From Nothophaeocryptopus gaeumannii (Eukaryota > Ascomycota > Dothideomycetes > Mycosphaerellales > Mycosphaerellaceae), in assembly GCA_031771865.1 (NCBI GenBank), contig JASISA010000025.1, positions 682,001 to 746,000 of the forward strand: a DNA stretch of 64,000 bases. Reading direction: 5' to 3'. Positions 43,201 to 54,739 of the stretch are shown piece by piece (within the stretch, counting starts at the first letter, position 1; each line of letters begins with the position of its first letter). Both the position numbers and the translations under genes were made by a program. The notes below the pieces were generated by a model. The model saw nothing but the letters and a program-made list of their open reading frames with translations. It was not told where the DNA came from and did not search any database.

Positions 43201-44248
43201 ATATCTTCAGTGGGAGCTAGAGCGGTCAAACAAGCCAATCGCCCCTCCATCCGTGACACAAGTCCGTCAACAAACCGAGACTTGCTGTGCGGAACCCAAT
43301 TTGCACGAATGGGATAGAAGCTCTCCCTTTGCGTTCATCAAGATGACCACTCCGGAGTGCTGTCGTGCCGCATGCTTGTCGGTCGACACTCGGCGCACAG
43401 CTTGATCGGGACTGTCATGGCTGTTATTCGTATCTCTCGGCAGCGGTCGGTCACCGTCTCGGACTTGGTACCGACCGACTTTGCTCGCAGAGTCGCAGAC
43501 GCTTTTGGTTTCACCCGACGTTCGGCTGGAAGCGCGGCGGCGGTCGTAAATAGGTTTGCGAGCAACAAAGGCGGCTTCTCGAAGTCGCCGAAAGGCTCGA
43601 CGCTCATGGCAGACACGGTTTCGGCCTTTCCCAAACACTTATCGATCTCCTGCGCCCGCGTGCATGCGAAATGATGCAAAGAAGCACACACCTCCACAGC
43701 CTCTGTAGCCGGGAAGGAGATGGTTCAACTCCTCACGAGCGGCTGCTGGGAGCGAGGTAGCCGTATCCATCCCATCACGCTCCTGTGGCGGTGCAGGTGC
43801 CGTGGCTGAGCGGCCTCGTACCTGGAAACAGAACATTCCCCTTCAAACATCTGCCTTCACACGAAAGCGCCAGAATACCACAATGGCGCATGTCACTCCA
43901 AACACATCAGACGCCTCCACTCTGGTTGTCCCGTCATCAAATTAGACATATCAAGGCCAGGGCCAAAGGATATCCAGCCGCGAGGCATTCTCTATAGGGT
44001 GCATGAGGAGTGGCTTCCATCTCCAGATCATCGCCGATTGCTCATGGGAGCCGTGCTCTCTTTCGTTGTCCCGGATGAAGTCAAGTGTGTAGAGGCTCCG
44101 AAAACACTCACCCATATTTTCCTCGCCAGTGTCTTACTTAGCATCTCGCACACTGCTATGCACAACGAACTGCCCACCGCTGGCTACCTACCATTAACGA
44201 CCTGCACCATTCTCATGACACCTTTCTGGCCTGTTGGCTGTTAGCTGA
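40207..44248. other. 4-kb gene-poor region
   Basis: No recognised gene. Open frames with a Met exist on the minus strand at 40613-40873, 41308-41616 and, as a possible two-exon model, 43338-43836. None shows a domain, and their splice or start signals are weak. No tRNA, transposase or terminal repeat seen. Confidence 0.45.
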
Positions 44249-45148
44249 ATGTCAGGTGCCGCAGCAAGGCCTTTGCTGGCTGCACGTTCGTCTTCCGGCG
44301 AAGCTTCCAAGGACGGAAACACGTCGCCTGGCTCCAACAGACCCCCTGTCGGCCGCCCAAAACGGACTCTGATAGAAAGCGCGTGCTCCGCTTGTCGCCG
44401 AAGAAAATCGCGAGTACGTGTATTTCAGCAAACTGACTTTGCACACCAAGGCTAACTCGTTGCAACAGTGTGACGGCCTGAGGTATGGAAACATGCGATT
44501 TGGATGTGATACACGACCTTGCTCACAAAAGCTGCCAGACCGGCATGTACCCGATGCCAAAACCTTCGAACGGATTGCCACTACGAAGCAGAGGAAGGCG
44601 AAAGTCGCTGGTCAGCTTTACGACGACGCAATCAGCTTCTCGAGCAAGAGCGCGATCAACTCAGGGAGTTGCTCGCATTCGTCCAAACCAGGACTGAGCC
44701 TGAGGCCCAGGACATCTTCCAGCGCATTAGGACCGGCAGTTATGAGGACGTGTTTGCTCTTCTGCGCCAGATCAAGGAAGGCATACTAGGCATGCCCCCC
44801 GGAATGACACCTATTCCTGTAACTGCTGCTACTGGAATTGACCAAAGGCTGCCGCCCATACAGACCATTCTGGATGTTCCTGCGAGACAGATCACTCCTG
44901 CGCAGCTGGCTCACGCACACTCAATGTGCTCCGAAGAAAGCAGAAGCTCATCTGTACCGGAGGCCCTTCCCACGGCCCACCTTTCGTCGATTCCTCAATT
45001 GCATGCCATGGAGCCAAACGCCCATCAAATCTACCAGCCACCGGCACCCATGGCTCCAGGACCAACCTCCCTCAGCTCGGAAGAAAGTGCTGGTTCCATG
45101 GGCTCAACATCAATGGAGCATCCTTCAAACCCGTTTCACACACCTTGA
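44249..45148 (+). CDS. Zn2Cys6 transcription factor with a 14-nt microexon
   Basis: Three exons: 44249-44413, 44470-44483 and 44539-45148, giving 262 residues. Splicing builds a perfect zinc cluster across all three: C46-x2-C49-x6-C56-x6-C63-x2-C66-x6-C73, reading CSACRRRKSR|CDGLR|PACTRCQNLRTDC. The middle exon is only 14 nt, flanked by introns of 56 and 55 nt (GTACGT...CAACAG and GTATGG...TGCCAG). After the cluster comes a leucine-containing coiled coil (ALRRRNQLLEQERDQLREL), then TEPEAQDIFQRIRTGSYEDV and a Pro/Ser-rich tail. There is no fungal-specific TF middle-homology domain, so this is a short regulator type. Target genes unknown; no obvious cluster partner lies beside it. Confidence 0.9.
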
Positions 45149-46591
45149 ACAGCGCGATGATGAAGGCATTGCGGGGTCCGTGGGAGTGGTGCACTCATTT
45201 CCCGGCTCTTCTCCCTAGCGGACTCCTTAGCGGACACCGGGGCTTGTGGCACTTTTTCGCTACCTTTCTGCCATGACGCAGCGCAACACTTCATTCAAAT
45301 ACGACTGGTTTTCAAAACGAGCTGGCGGCTTCCCAAACAGCAAGCTTAGGCCTGAATGGTTGTCTGTAACTGGTTACGGCCGCAAACCTGGCTACTGCGC
45401 GTGAAGCGAAAAGGAACCACCCCGCTGGCGCCGCGCGACGCCACTCCGAACCATAGAACTAAAAAGTAACTTCCGTCACGGCATGTGACGGCACAGTTAC
45501 GTTCCTAAAGTACCACCCTTTGCTGAAGGACTCGCGGCGCGAAAGACGGACTAGAAGAAAGACGAATACGTTATCTTGTTCAGCAAGCGAATGATCGACG
45601 AGCGCAATCGAGAGCGCGCCTGCATTATTCATCATGGAGTTTAGACTGGGGGGAGACACTTCTGCGACAGAATTGCCACTGCATGTATGTGTGCGCTTGC
45701 GGCTAAGCAGTTTTGACGCAGCGTTCAAAGAGGACTTTATCATCGTGGAATCTTCCATTTATGATCAGGAAGCGTTTATACTCCTCTCCTCTATTTCTCC
45801 TCCTTCACCTCTCTCATGCAATGTTGACAGACGCAGGGCCCTGTATACCCGAAACGACAAATGATTGACAGGATAGACGCCATAGCGGAAACGCGCTTCG
45901 TGTAGTGATGAATGGAGAAGCATGTGAAGTCAGAGCAAGATGCACCTCATGATGAGCTGTGAGATGCTTCATCAGAGTGACGTGGATGAGTCAAGGCTGT
46001 CGCTCTTTCTCCCCCTTCAGCACCTCGCCCTGCCTACGCCAGATCTCGATCGCAGAAATATCTTCTGAGGCAACATCGTTACAGTCAGTTGGAAGAAGAG
46101 GACCTGCAAGTAAGAAAGACTGAAGATTGCTTGCTCCTTTGTGGAATGGTCTTGTTCCTCTCGACGGACGCTGCCATGGTCAGTCGCGTTAATAGCCCTC
46201 CTAGGTAGTCTTTGAGAGTGCACATTTCATGTCAGTGTCGTTGAAGATGGGGCGTCTCGACGCAAAACGGTCAATATCTTCCCAGAGGTACTGAGTTATA
46301 GACAATTGCAATCGGAGATTTCAAGAATTCTGCATCAACAAGGTCCTTGAAGAGTACAGCAGCTGCGTACGGAAGGTACTATACTACAGACTTTTCCAGA
46401 TCGCTCGCTCCGGCCTACCGGTATCTCCCTGTTTTAACTCCCTGATACAAACATGCACAAGCAAAAAGATTGGGAGCTGCAGGTTCCGTCCAACGTAGTG
46501 GGCCTGGAAGCAGCTCATCTGGTCAGGTGGGTGCGCGCTGATGACGATCGCGCTGGGTGCAGTTCAAAGTTCAAACACGTAGAGGAATAAT
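45149..46591. other. Intergenic region between converging genes
   Basis: 1.4 kb downstream of both the Zn2Cys6 gene and ILV5. Short open frames only; nothing supported. Confidence 0.5.
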
Positions 46592-47989
46592 CTACGCGTT
46601 CTCAGGACGCAGGCTGCGGACAGCCTTGCCGGCTCTCCAGATCTCGAGCTGGCGGATCTCCTCCATCTCCTTCTCGAAGGCTTGGCGGTAGTCTGGGCGA
46701 CCAGCGTACTCCATAGTGCGCTGAGTCTCCTTGCCGGTCTTCACGCTCTCGTACAGCTCATCGAACACTGGCTTGAGGACTTCCTTGAAACGCTTGCTCC
46801 AGTCGATGGCACCACGGCGGGCAGTGGTGGAGCAGGCGGCGTACATGTAGTCCATGCCGTTCTGGCCGATCAGAGGGTAGAGGGACTGGGTGGCCTCCTC
46901 GACGGTCTCGTTGAAAGCCTCAGATGGAGAGTGGCCGCGCTCACGGAGGACCTCGTATTGGGCGAGGAACATACCGTGGATACCACCCATCAAGCAACCA
47001 CGCTCACCGTAGAGGTCAGAGTAGACCTCCTTCTCGAAGGTGGTCTTGTACATGTAACCGGAGCCAATGGCAGTTCCAAGGGCAATCGCCTTCTCCTCAG
47101 CCTTGCCAGTCACGTCCTGGAAGACGGCAACAGAGCTGTTGATACCACGGCCCTCGCGAAAGAGGGTTCGGACGGTGCGGCCAGAGCCCTTTGGTGCGAC
47201 GAGGATGACATCGATGTCTTTTGGCACCTCAACCTTGGTCTGGTCCTTGAAGACTGGGGAGAAACCGTGGGAGAAGTAGAGGGTCTGTAAATTATTAGCA
47301 GGTGTACCTTGGGAGCAAATGTTCCGGATTGACGAACCTTGCCCTTGGTGAGCATGGGTTTGATGTGTGGCCATGTCTCGGACTGCGCAGCGTCGGAGAG
47401 CAAGTTCATGATGATTGTACCCTTGCTGATGGCCTCGTCGACGTCGAACAAGTTCTTGCCTGGCACCCAGCCATCCTGCTCTGCCTCTTTCCAGCTTGCG
47501 CCGTTCTTCCTCACACCAATGATAACATTGAGGCCGTTGTCGCGGAGGTTCAGACCTTGGCCGTGGCCTTGGGATCCGTATCCGATGAGGGCGAGCGTGT
47601 CGTTCTTGAAGTATTCCTACAGCGCAATGTCAATCACACCGTTCTTCCGATGCATATTTGCGACTCCAATGGAGTCATGTTTCGATAGATTTGCATACAA
47701 GGAGCTTGTCACGCGGCCAGTCATCGCGCTCTGGTCGTCTCATTAGTGTTGACCCAATGCCTCTATATCGATGTCTGCGCATACCGTAGACGACCTCCTT
47801 GTCGCCGGCGAAGTCGACAGTCTTCTTTCCTCGGGTCTGCTGGACAATGGCCGAGGTGGCCTTTTGGGCTGGGCGGAAGCTGGACTGGCTGGCGTTCACC
47901 GCGGAGATGAAGGTGCGCTGCTGCACCTGAGGAGCCTTGAGTTGCCTCAGCGAGGCGCGCAGAGCTCTGGTGGCGTTCTTGGAGGCCAT
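46592..47989 (-). CDS. ILV5: Ketol-acid reductoisomerase, mitochondrial
   Basis: Four exons: 47785-47989, 47699-47730 (32 nt), 47338-47616 and 46592-47284, giving 402 residues, the usual fungal length. Junctions restore VVYERDDWPRDKLLEYFKNDTLA and LTKGKTLYFSHGF. Seen: an Arg/Gln/Ser-rich N-terminal presequence, the NADPH loop LIGYGSQGHGQGLNLRDNGL, the reductoisomerase block LVAPKGSGRTVRTLFREGRG, and YSDLYGERGCLMGGIHGMF with the metal-binding acidic residues of the knotted C-terminal domain. It converts acetolactate and acetohydroxybutyrate to dihydroxy-isovalerate and -methylvalerate in Val/Ile/Leu synthesis. Codon use is C-rich, suggesting high expression. In yeast the same protein also packages mitochondrial DNA; whether that holds here is unknown. 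Confidence 0.96.
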
Positions 47990-48634
47990 TGTGATACTAC
48001 AAGTGAGCGTAGAGGTGGTATAGAGAATGAAGACACAAGCAGGGAGGAGTGAGTAATGGCTGATCGCGTTCTGGCTCTCCGAACTTTTCACCTGTGCTGT
48101 GTACTGGAGGGACATAATTCTAAAGCTTGGGCCCGCCGCGATCGGCGAGGATGGCTGGAGCTTGGCACACCTTCACCCGCATCACATCACATCTCCAACC
48201 TCCATTCCCGGTGCATTATACAAATAGCAGCGCCACCGCCGTTTCCTCCATCGATCTGTGCAATGACACGACTGTAGAAGGCCTCCGCCTCCGCCTCCGC
48301 CTCCGCCTCCGCCTCCGTCCACGCTGCTCCTCCTCCGCACAGGCAGCGAGGTGAGAGCTTGGCGCCAGAAGAGGTACAGTAGTACGCGAGCGGCCTCTTT
48401 CCTCCGAGGCTGGCCACTTTCATTCACTCACTCCGCGAAGCATGCATGAATTACTGCAGCCCCACTCATATGCAAACAGAGCGTGAACACCGAAGCTGCA
48501 TACAAACGCCTTCTTTCTTGCCACTTCTCCTTTCTCGAGAGACCCTTCGACCATCCATGCTCCGGCGGTCCTCATCGGCGGCCTGAGAAAGAGCCGGCCT
48601 GGAATCAGTGACCGATACCGACCTCTGCTGCAAC
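47990..48634. other. Divergent promoter region of ILV5 and helicase
   Basis: Contains a six-copy GCCTCC hexanucleotide run and otherwise no supported feature. Confidence 0.5.
48281..48316. repeat. (GCCTCC)6 microsatellite
   Basis: Six perfect hexanucleotide copies between the divergent ILV5 and helicase starts; a length-variable element by nature. Confidence 0.9.
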
Positions 48635-51164
48635 ATGACAAACGAGACGTCCAATAAGCCGCCGAAACTGGATGTATACGCTACTCCTTATGTTCCGCTC
48701 TCCCTGAAATCCGTGAATACCGCGCCGGCCAACGTTGTGCCCTGCAAACCAGCACCATGGATCGATTTCGAGAGATATGTGAGCTCCTTCGCGGGAACAG
48801 CATATCTCCAGGCCCACCCACCTAGTCGCAGCTCGATCATGCAGCCAATCAAAGCCGGTGCGCTCCTCGACGAAGAGGGCTATGAGGACTTCTGGACAAA
48901 TATTCTGAGGCGAGAGTCCGCCATGAAGGCGAAAGAACGTGACAGGCATGCTTTGTACAATGTGCTGCTTTCTCAGACCGCGTACGACTCCGAATACTCC
49001 ATATATCTACTGATTGTACCCGGATTACGCGAGACGAATTTGCCAATTGAGGTTGGCGACATCGTGCATTTGCGACAGCTGCGATTCGATTCTAACGGCA
49101 GCGCAATACCCTATTCTGGATACTATACCCCAATTGGACAACCTGTGCCGACCTCGTTCGACCTTCGCCACGATGCAGTGGTGTGGGTTATCGACCGGTT
49201 GCACGAGACTCTATATCTGAGGTAAACTTAAACCCTCATGGCGCATACGATTCTTCGAATACGGGCTAACCATTGTAGAGTTGATGCGCTACAATCGACA
49301 AGCATGCGATTCAACGCAGGTTTCTCCCTACAGAGTGCGCGAGCCGCGGCTCTGGATTGGGCTCTCGAAGTAGCTGCGAGGGAGCTACAGGATGGGAGCT
49401 CCTGGTTACGCTCCATGTTGTTTCCTGCAGAGGAGAATTGCTCACTGCAAACAGCGCTCAATGCGGCGCGATCCAAACTCACGACATACGATGAGCAGCT
49501 TAATCACGAACAATTGAGGGCGATTCAGACCGTGCTGGAAGATGATTACGGGACCGTGCCATACCTTATTTCCGGACCACCTGGTACCGGCAAGACTAAG
49601 ACGGTCATTGAGATCGCCATGCAATTGCTGCACAAGGTATGCTGTATGTCGCAAAGCATGCGATGGTGAGAATTGTTAATTCTTTGAATAGGATCCAGCC
49701 TCACATCTTCTACTATGCGCGCCCTCCGACCCAGCGGCAGATACGCTCATCAAGCGATTGGCTAAGCATCTAGCACCCAAGATGCTACTTCGTCTGAACT
49801 CTCCAGGACGGAGCTTCCAAGAGGTGCCTCAGACTGTGCTTCCGTTTTGTCATATCGAGGATCGATCGTTCTCGCTACCTCCTTTTGGCGAATTCATGAG
49901 CAAGCGCATTGTCGTGACGACCAGCAAGGATGCTGAAATCCTGCGGCGAGCTCGACTCACCAACGCCGACTTGTATAAGTTTGAGAAAGAAATTCTCACT
50001 GCGCTTCATCGAGGGAAAGCTGCTCACGTCAATGACCACTGGAATGCTCTTGTTCTCGATGAGGCTGCTCAGGCTACTGAGCCGGAAGCTCTGCTGCCGC
50101 TCCTGGTCGTAGCCCCGGCGGCTGAAACAGGCAGCCGTAAGCACTCTTCACCATTAGTGGTGATGGTAGGCGATCAGAAACAACTGGGACCCCGCACAGC
50201 TTCAAAAAGCGGTCCTATCACGACATCGCTGTTCGAACGTTTACTCTCTAGACCATTATACAAAGACCACCTTCTCGCGCGCTCTCGGGAAAAGGGAGGT
50301 CATATTCCACGACTTACCAGCGAAATGCTACCGATCATCAGACCGCCATTCACCGATCTTATCCGAAACTATCGGTCCCACCCAGCGATACTTGCGGTAC
50401 CGTCGTCCCTCTTCTACAATGACACACTGGAGCCCACTGCCGCCGAAACCGAGTCCCTTCTAGCCTGGTCAGGTTTTGAAGGACGGAGCCTGCCTGTATT
50501 GTTCCACGATAATCGTGGAATAGATGAGATCGAGCAGGACGGTGGCGGCTGGTACAATCTGACCGAGGCAGATGCATCGCTCTCCTACGCACAGTCGCTC
50601 TTACAGGAGGGTATCATTGCTCAAGCGGATATCTGCGTCATGAGCCCTTTCCGAGCTCAGGTCAAGATTTTACGCAAGAAAGCACGAGAGATGGGTCTGT
50701 ACGATCTGAACATTGGCCCCTTGGAGGCGTTTCAAGGGCTGGAGTCACGTCTCGTGATTATATGTACCACACGCACAAGGAATCGCTTCATCGATCAGGA
50801 CACCGCGAAGGGATCCGGAGTCATCTACGAGCCAAAGCGATTCAATGTCGCTATTACACGTGCGATGCAAGGCCTGGTTGTCATCGGCAACCCAGAAGTG
50901 CTGGATCAGGACGAGAACTGGGCTGCATTCATGGCCTTTTGTAAGCGCAACGGCGCATGGAGCGGCGAGCTCAATTGGTCTCCTCCTCACCTGAAGACGA
51001 TACGTGCCTCGCGACTTGAGAAGCAGATGCAGCTCCGCAGTACCGTGGAGATCGAGAACGACACTCGGCGACTGGGACTGCCAACAGATGAAGAGGAGGA
51101 GAACTGGCAGACAGGTCTTGCGGCTGAAGAGGCCGTGCTTGATGGTGAGGACGAGAGTGCATGA
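48635..51164 (+). CDS. UPF1/Mov10-like superfamily 1 helicase
   Basis: Three exons: 48635-49221, 49279-49636 and 49692-51164, giving 805 residues; the ATG at 48635 replaces an upstream GTG. Introns of 57 and 55 nt have good signals (GCTAACC...TTGTAG in the first). The N-terminal ~200 residues have no known motif. Then come the SF1B motifs: GPPGTGKTKT (Walker A, ~295-304), LVLDEAAQATEPEAL (motif II, ~436), VMVGDQKQLGP (III), LIRNYRSHPAIL (IV), EAFQGLESRLVIICTTRTR (V) and RFNVAITRAMQGLVVIGN (VI). This is the UPF1/SEN1/Mov10 arrangement. Whether it acts on RNA (decay, silencing) or DNA cannot be told. It lacks the Cys/His domain of Upf1, so it is not the NMD helicase itself. Confidence 0.9.
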
Positions 51165-51280
51165 TCCGCAATTACCTGATTCTCAGATGCTCTCGAACCA
51201 CTTCTTGCGAGCGGGAACCGGAAGGCATTAAGAAATAGAGGTTCTCGGATTCGTATCGCACGGACTTAACGAGCAAGTGA

Positions 51281-51550
51281 ATGATGATGTCCTGGTGCCC
51301 TGTCAGCAGGCGTTTAGTACACAAATACGTCAGCAGAAAGTTCTGGGGCACGCAGCTCGCCACATGTGCCCGCAGTGCGAGTGTCGCGGAGGAGTTGTTT
51401 CCGAAGGCCGTGGAGAAGAGTGTGCTGAAGCCGACGAGGGAGCAGAAGAGCAATATTTTGCTGTATGATGTCGGAGAGTGTGAGGAGGCGCTTGGCTGGA
51501 AGTTCGCGAGGACGGAGAAGATGGTAAAGGGTTTGGTGGAGCAGTATTAG
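51281..51550 (+). pseudogene. C-terminal relic of an extended short-chain dehydrogenase-like gene
   Basis: An open frame of about 89 codons whose last 70 look like a real protein end: VAEELFPKAVEKSVLKPTRE, NILLYDVGECEEALGWKF and EKMVKGLVEQY. The ALGW(K/E)F..xEKMV..LVEQY ending resembles the C-terminus of NAD(P)-dependent extended SDRs (dihydroflavonol reductase/epimerase-like). No Rossmann motif lies upstream; the region back to the helicase stop is short (117 nt) and unrelated. It is therefore a fragment left by a deletion or rearrangement, or a short captured exon. The family call is from memory of the ending only. Confidence 0.4.
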
Positions 51551-51674
51551 AAGTTCCATGGGCATGCCGCCCAGTAGAGAGGTTCGTTGGCTGGCATGCT
51601 CATTCGAAGCCTTTCCCGTCTGTTCGCGCGAGGTCGGTTGGTGCTTCTACGTCCGATGCTATGGAGTCGGCGAA

Positions 51675-53653
51675 TCAAGAATCTGTTTCATCGTCCTCTC
51701 TTCGTACGTTGCTCTTGTTCGTATCGAAGGACTCAAGTGCTGTGCGTATCTTGTACTTAGGCTCTTCGGCATCGTACAACACATCGTATCGAGCATTGGC
51801 TGGTTGTCTGCCAGCATAGGCATCTTTGCAATACTCACCCAATCTCCCCGGAAGGCTGATTAGCATAGCAGCCTCTAGCTCGTTTCGGAGGTCCTCCAGC
51901 TTAATTCTCTCTTCAGGATCGAATTCGATGCAGCGTTTGATCAGTTTGAGTAGTGCATCTGTGAACTTCCCCTTGGCCCAGTCTGGAATGTCGTGCTCCG
52001 CTGGCTCGCCGTCTGTGTACTTTAGTTGATCATCAACTGGAATCGTCATCCCATTGACAATATCCAGCATCACCACTCCAATTCCATAGACCTAAGACAC
52101 ATTAGCAGGTGCGCATGATATCATTAAGAGACCAGGGTACTCGTACATTGGTATGATCAAGCAGCTTGAATTTGTCGTCTTGTCCAGACCAGTTGCGTAT
52201 CTGCTCTGGGGCCATGAAAGGCTTTGTTTCCTTGAGCGGATAGAGTGAGGGGTTGTTCGGAATCTCGTACTCCTCATCCTCGCACGTTTCAAATGCCAGT
52301 CCGAAGTCGGCAAGACGCGGTGTTGGGTAACGCGGAAAGTAGTCTTCTGTAGGAGCATCGAGGAAGATGTTGCCGCTCTTGATGTCGACTACACTATCTT
52401 TAGTATACTGGAAGAGGGGGACGAAGAGCGAGTACTCACGATGTACCATTTGGTCCCATCCATCAACCTTCTTCTCAATCCCTCCTTGGCGCATGATGAG
52501 GCAAGCTTGTGTCAGCTTCTCGAAAAGCATCCACAACATCGGTTCAGGTATCGGGTCGTCAGAACTGTCTTCGAACGCCCTTCCATAGTAGCTGATCAGT
52601 GAGTCCAGATCTCCATGGGGACCTGTAGAAGTCTCAGTAATGTTCTAGAACGAAGCAGATGGGTTGAAGCTCACAAGACTGCACATAGTACTTCACTGAG
52701 TGCTTTGACGCATCCTCAGCCCAACTTCGAATCATGACAAAGTTCGATCTGACCTCCTGCCGCCAACACCGATTTTGAAGGCGGAATTCCCACGGCTCTC
52801 GCGAGGCAGGGTCCGATGGATTGTACCATTCAAAGTCACGACTCCATTGATATGAGAACAGCTTCATCTCCTTGACGACAATTCGCTGCCTTGATAGTCA
52901 GTTTCCACATATTGTACAGTCATAAACGCATCGATATAAGAAAGGGTGATATCAGCGATTCCCACTTACATCAATGATGTTTCCAAAGAATAGACTTCGC
53001 CGCACCCACAGCTGTACATCTGCCTGCCCTCCTCCCGTAAACTCTGTCACAAATTGCCACTCTCCAGGGTCGGAGAACAGTCGAGGCGGCGGTGTGTTTT
53101 GGCCAATGTCGACTGCGCTGTGCAAGGCAAGAAAGTCCAACACACTTTGACGATGCCGATTGAACAATCTCATTCTCCGAGTGATTTTCTCATGCTCGGC
53201 AGTGATTCTGTCCAGATAGTCTTGACGTGTTTTGTGGTCGTCATACAGACTCTGTAACTTGGCTAGTGCATTCTGAACGGCCTTCAGGCGCTCTTCCAAT
53301 GTCGCTTGACACTCCTTGTATCTCTTCAAGTCGTCTCGTTCTCGTCCACTGGTGGTTGCTCGATTCAATATCAACTCGACCTCTTCGAATGCCAGGCATC
53401 CACTGATTGCGAGCAAAGCACCTTGGGCGCTCGCGTCGTCAGAGAGAAGCTGCTGTATGTCCCTTGCCAGGATGGCCCGTTCTTCCGGCTTGATCTCGTT
53501 CCAGTTGCGGCGGATCTGTTGATGGAGCCAATTCTGCGCCTGGAACTTGGTCACTTGCAGTTTCTTGGCACGATTGTAGCTGAGGAAAGGAACATTCGGG
53601 TCTCGGAGTCGGGCTTCATGCTGGAAGAAGGCATCGGAGGCGTCCAGAGCCAT
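51675..53653 (-). CDS. Protein kinase with N-terminal coiled-coil region, non-RD type
   Basis: Five exons: 52970-53653, 52675-52885, 52440-52622, 52147-52388 and 51675-52091 (introns 84, 52, 51 and 55 nt), giving 578 residues. Residues 1-200 are helical and charged (EERAILARDIQQLL, KAVQNALAKLQSLYDDHKTR). The kinase domain follows: glycine loop EFTGGGQADV near 205, VVKEM with the ATP lysine near 233, HLDIKSGNIFLD near 359-370, LADFGLAF near 385-392, FMAPEQI and VYGIGVVMLDIVNG. Exon junctions restore these motifs in frame. The catalytic loop has HLD in place of HRD, so it is a non-RD kinase that should not need activation-loop phosphorylation. Substrate unknown. This type belongs to poorly studied fungal-specific kinases. 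Confidence 0.85.
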
Positions 53654-54739
53654 GTCGGTGAAGCTGGAGTGAATGCTTCAGTGGAGAAAGGTATAGAAGG
53701 AAACTCATAATGCCGTCGAGGGTTCTGATTTCTAGGTGCCGAATCTGGGTTCTTGCTCTTTGTTCTTTGTTCTTGACCAACGTGTCTGGTCAATGGACTT
53801 GTGCAACGAAGGCCACTCGAAAGTCGGGTAGCCGAGAACAAAGAGAGATCCGTGGGGGTTTGAGACCTACCTGTAATGGAACTCTCCGCGAGAATTTCCA
53901 GTGGCATCTCAGCGTATGTGTGATCAGAGCGGAGTCCGGTTTAGATTCAGTGGTCACGGAGCAGCGCTCACTTTCTGAGCTCGATACTCACGCCAATGGG
54001 TGAGACATGGACTTTCTAAAGGCGTCTGATAGCCCGGCAGGTCTGCCCATGGATAGGCAGCCATTGGAGAAGGCGATCCTCGCTCGTGAGCAGCCTAGAA
54101 CGCCCTCTACACGCTCTGCTGCCGATATCCAGCCCCCTTGAATCGTCGAGAAGCAGCATGCGCTTCTGTGTCAAGGCCTTGCCATGCTGTAGATTGGCTC
54201 CATTCTGGCCTCGCGCTTGCACCTGTTGATACTGTCCTTCTCTCCAGAGGGGTCCGACTCGACTCGGTGAAGTTCTTGACAGGGGTTCGGCGTGGTTTCC
54301 ATGGAAAAGCTGCAAGTGAAGCAGCTTCTCCTTCCTCTTCAACGCTCGCATCACGTATGCCAAGGGTCTGTGTTGCTTCCCACTACGAAAAGCTGCCTTC
54401 GACGCGTTTCCGTCCTCAAAACAAACATCTTCTTCCACCTGCTGCTGAGGCCACCCGTCGCCGGTCACTTCCCTCTCACGGCGCCGGCAGCACAACTTCT
54501 CTTGCAAGCTCCTTTTTACATTCGACCTCTCGTCCAACCATCCTCGTCGCAGCTTCATGCACCACCTCCTGCCGCCGTCACGCCAATCCGTCACGCCAGT
54601 TCGTCACCAGCAGCGCAGCGTCCTCTGCCCCATCTTCCCCCTGTCTCACGACGGTCTAAATCCAGATCAAAGTGAGTATAGCATCTTCCGGCAATGTTCG
54701 TGACCGAAAGAAGCTGACGTCGCGGCCAGGTTCGTCAAG
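53654..54739. other. Divergent intergenic region with a pyrimidine-rich leader
   Basis: A CT-rich stretch from about 54300 ends at a good donor (GTGAGT at 54677). With the acceptor at 54729 this looks like a 5' UTR intron of the next locus. An ATG at 54292 opens a frame through it, but the sequence looks like leader. Confidence 0.45.

Noticed and set aside
43338..43836. Two-exon minus-strand gene model
   Set aside because: The needed intron is about 40 nt with a poor branch site, and the product has no recognisable domain; kept only as a note in the gap description.
46682..47290. 202-codon open frame antisense to ILV5
   Set aside because: Shadow of a C-ending-codon gene; composition is V/L/G-rich without any domain, and ILV5 on the other strand is certain.
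54016..54594. 192-codon minus-strand ORF
   Set aside because: Reverse reading of a pyrimidine-rich leader; low-complexity R/L/E composition and no start context.
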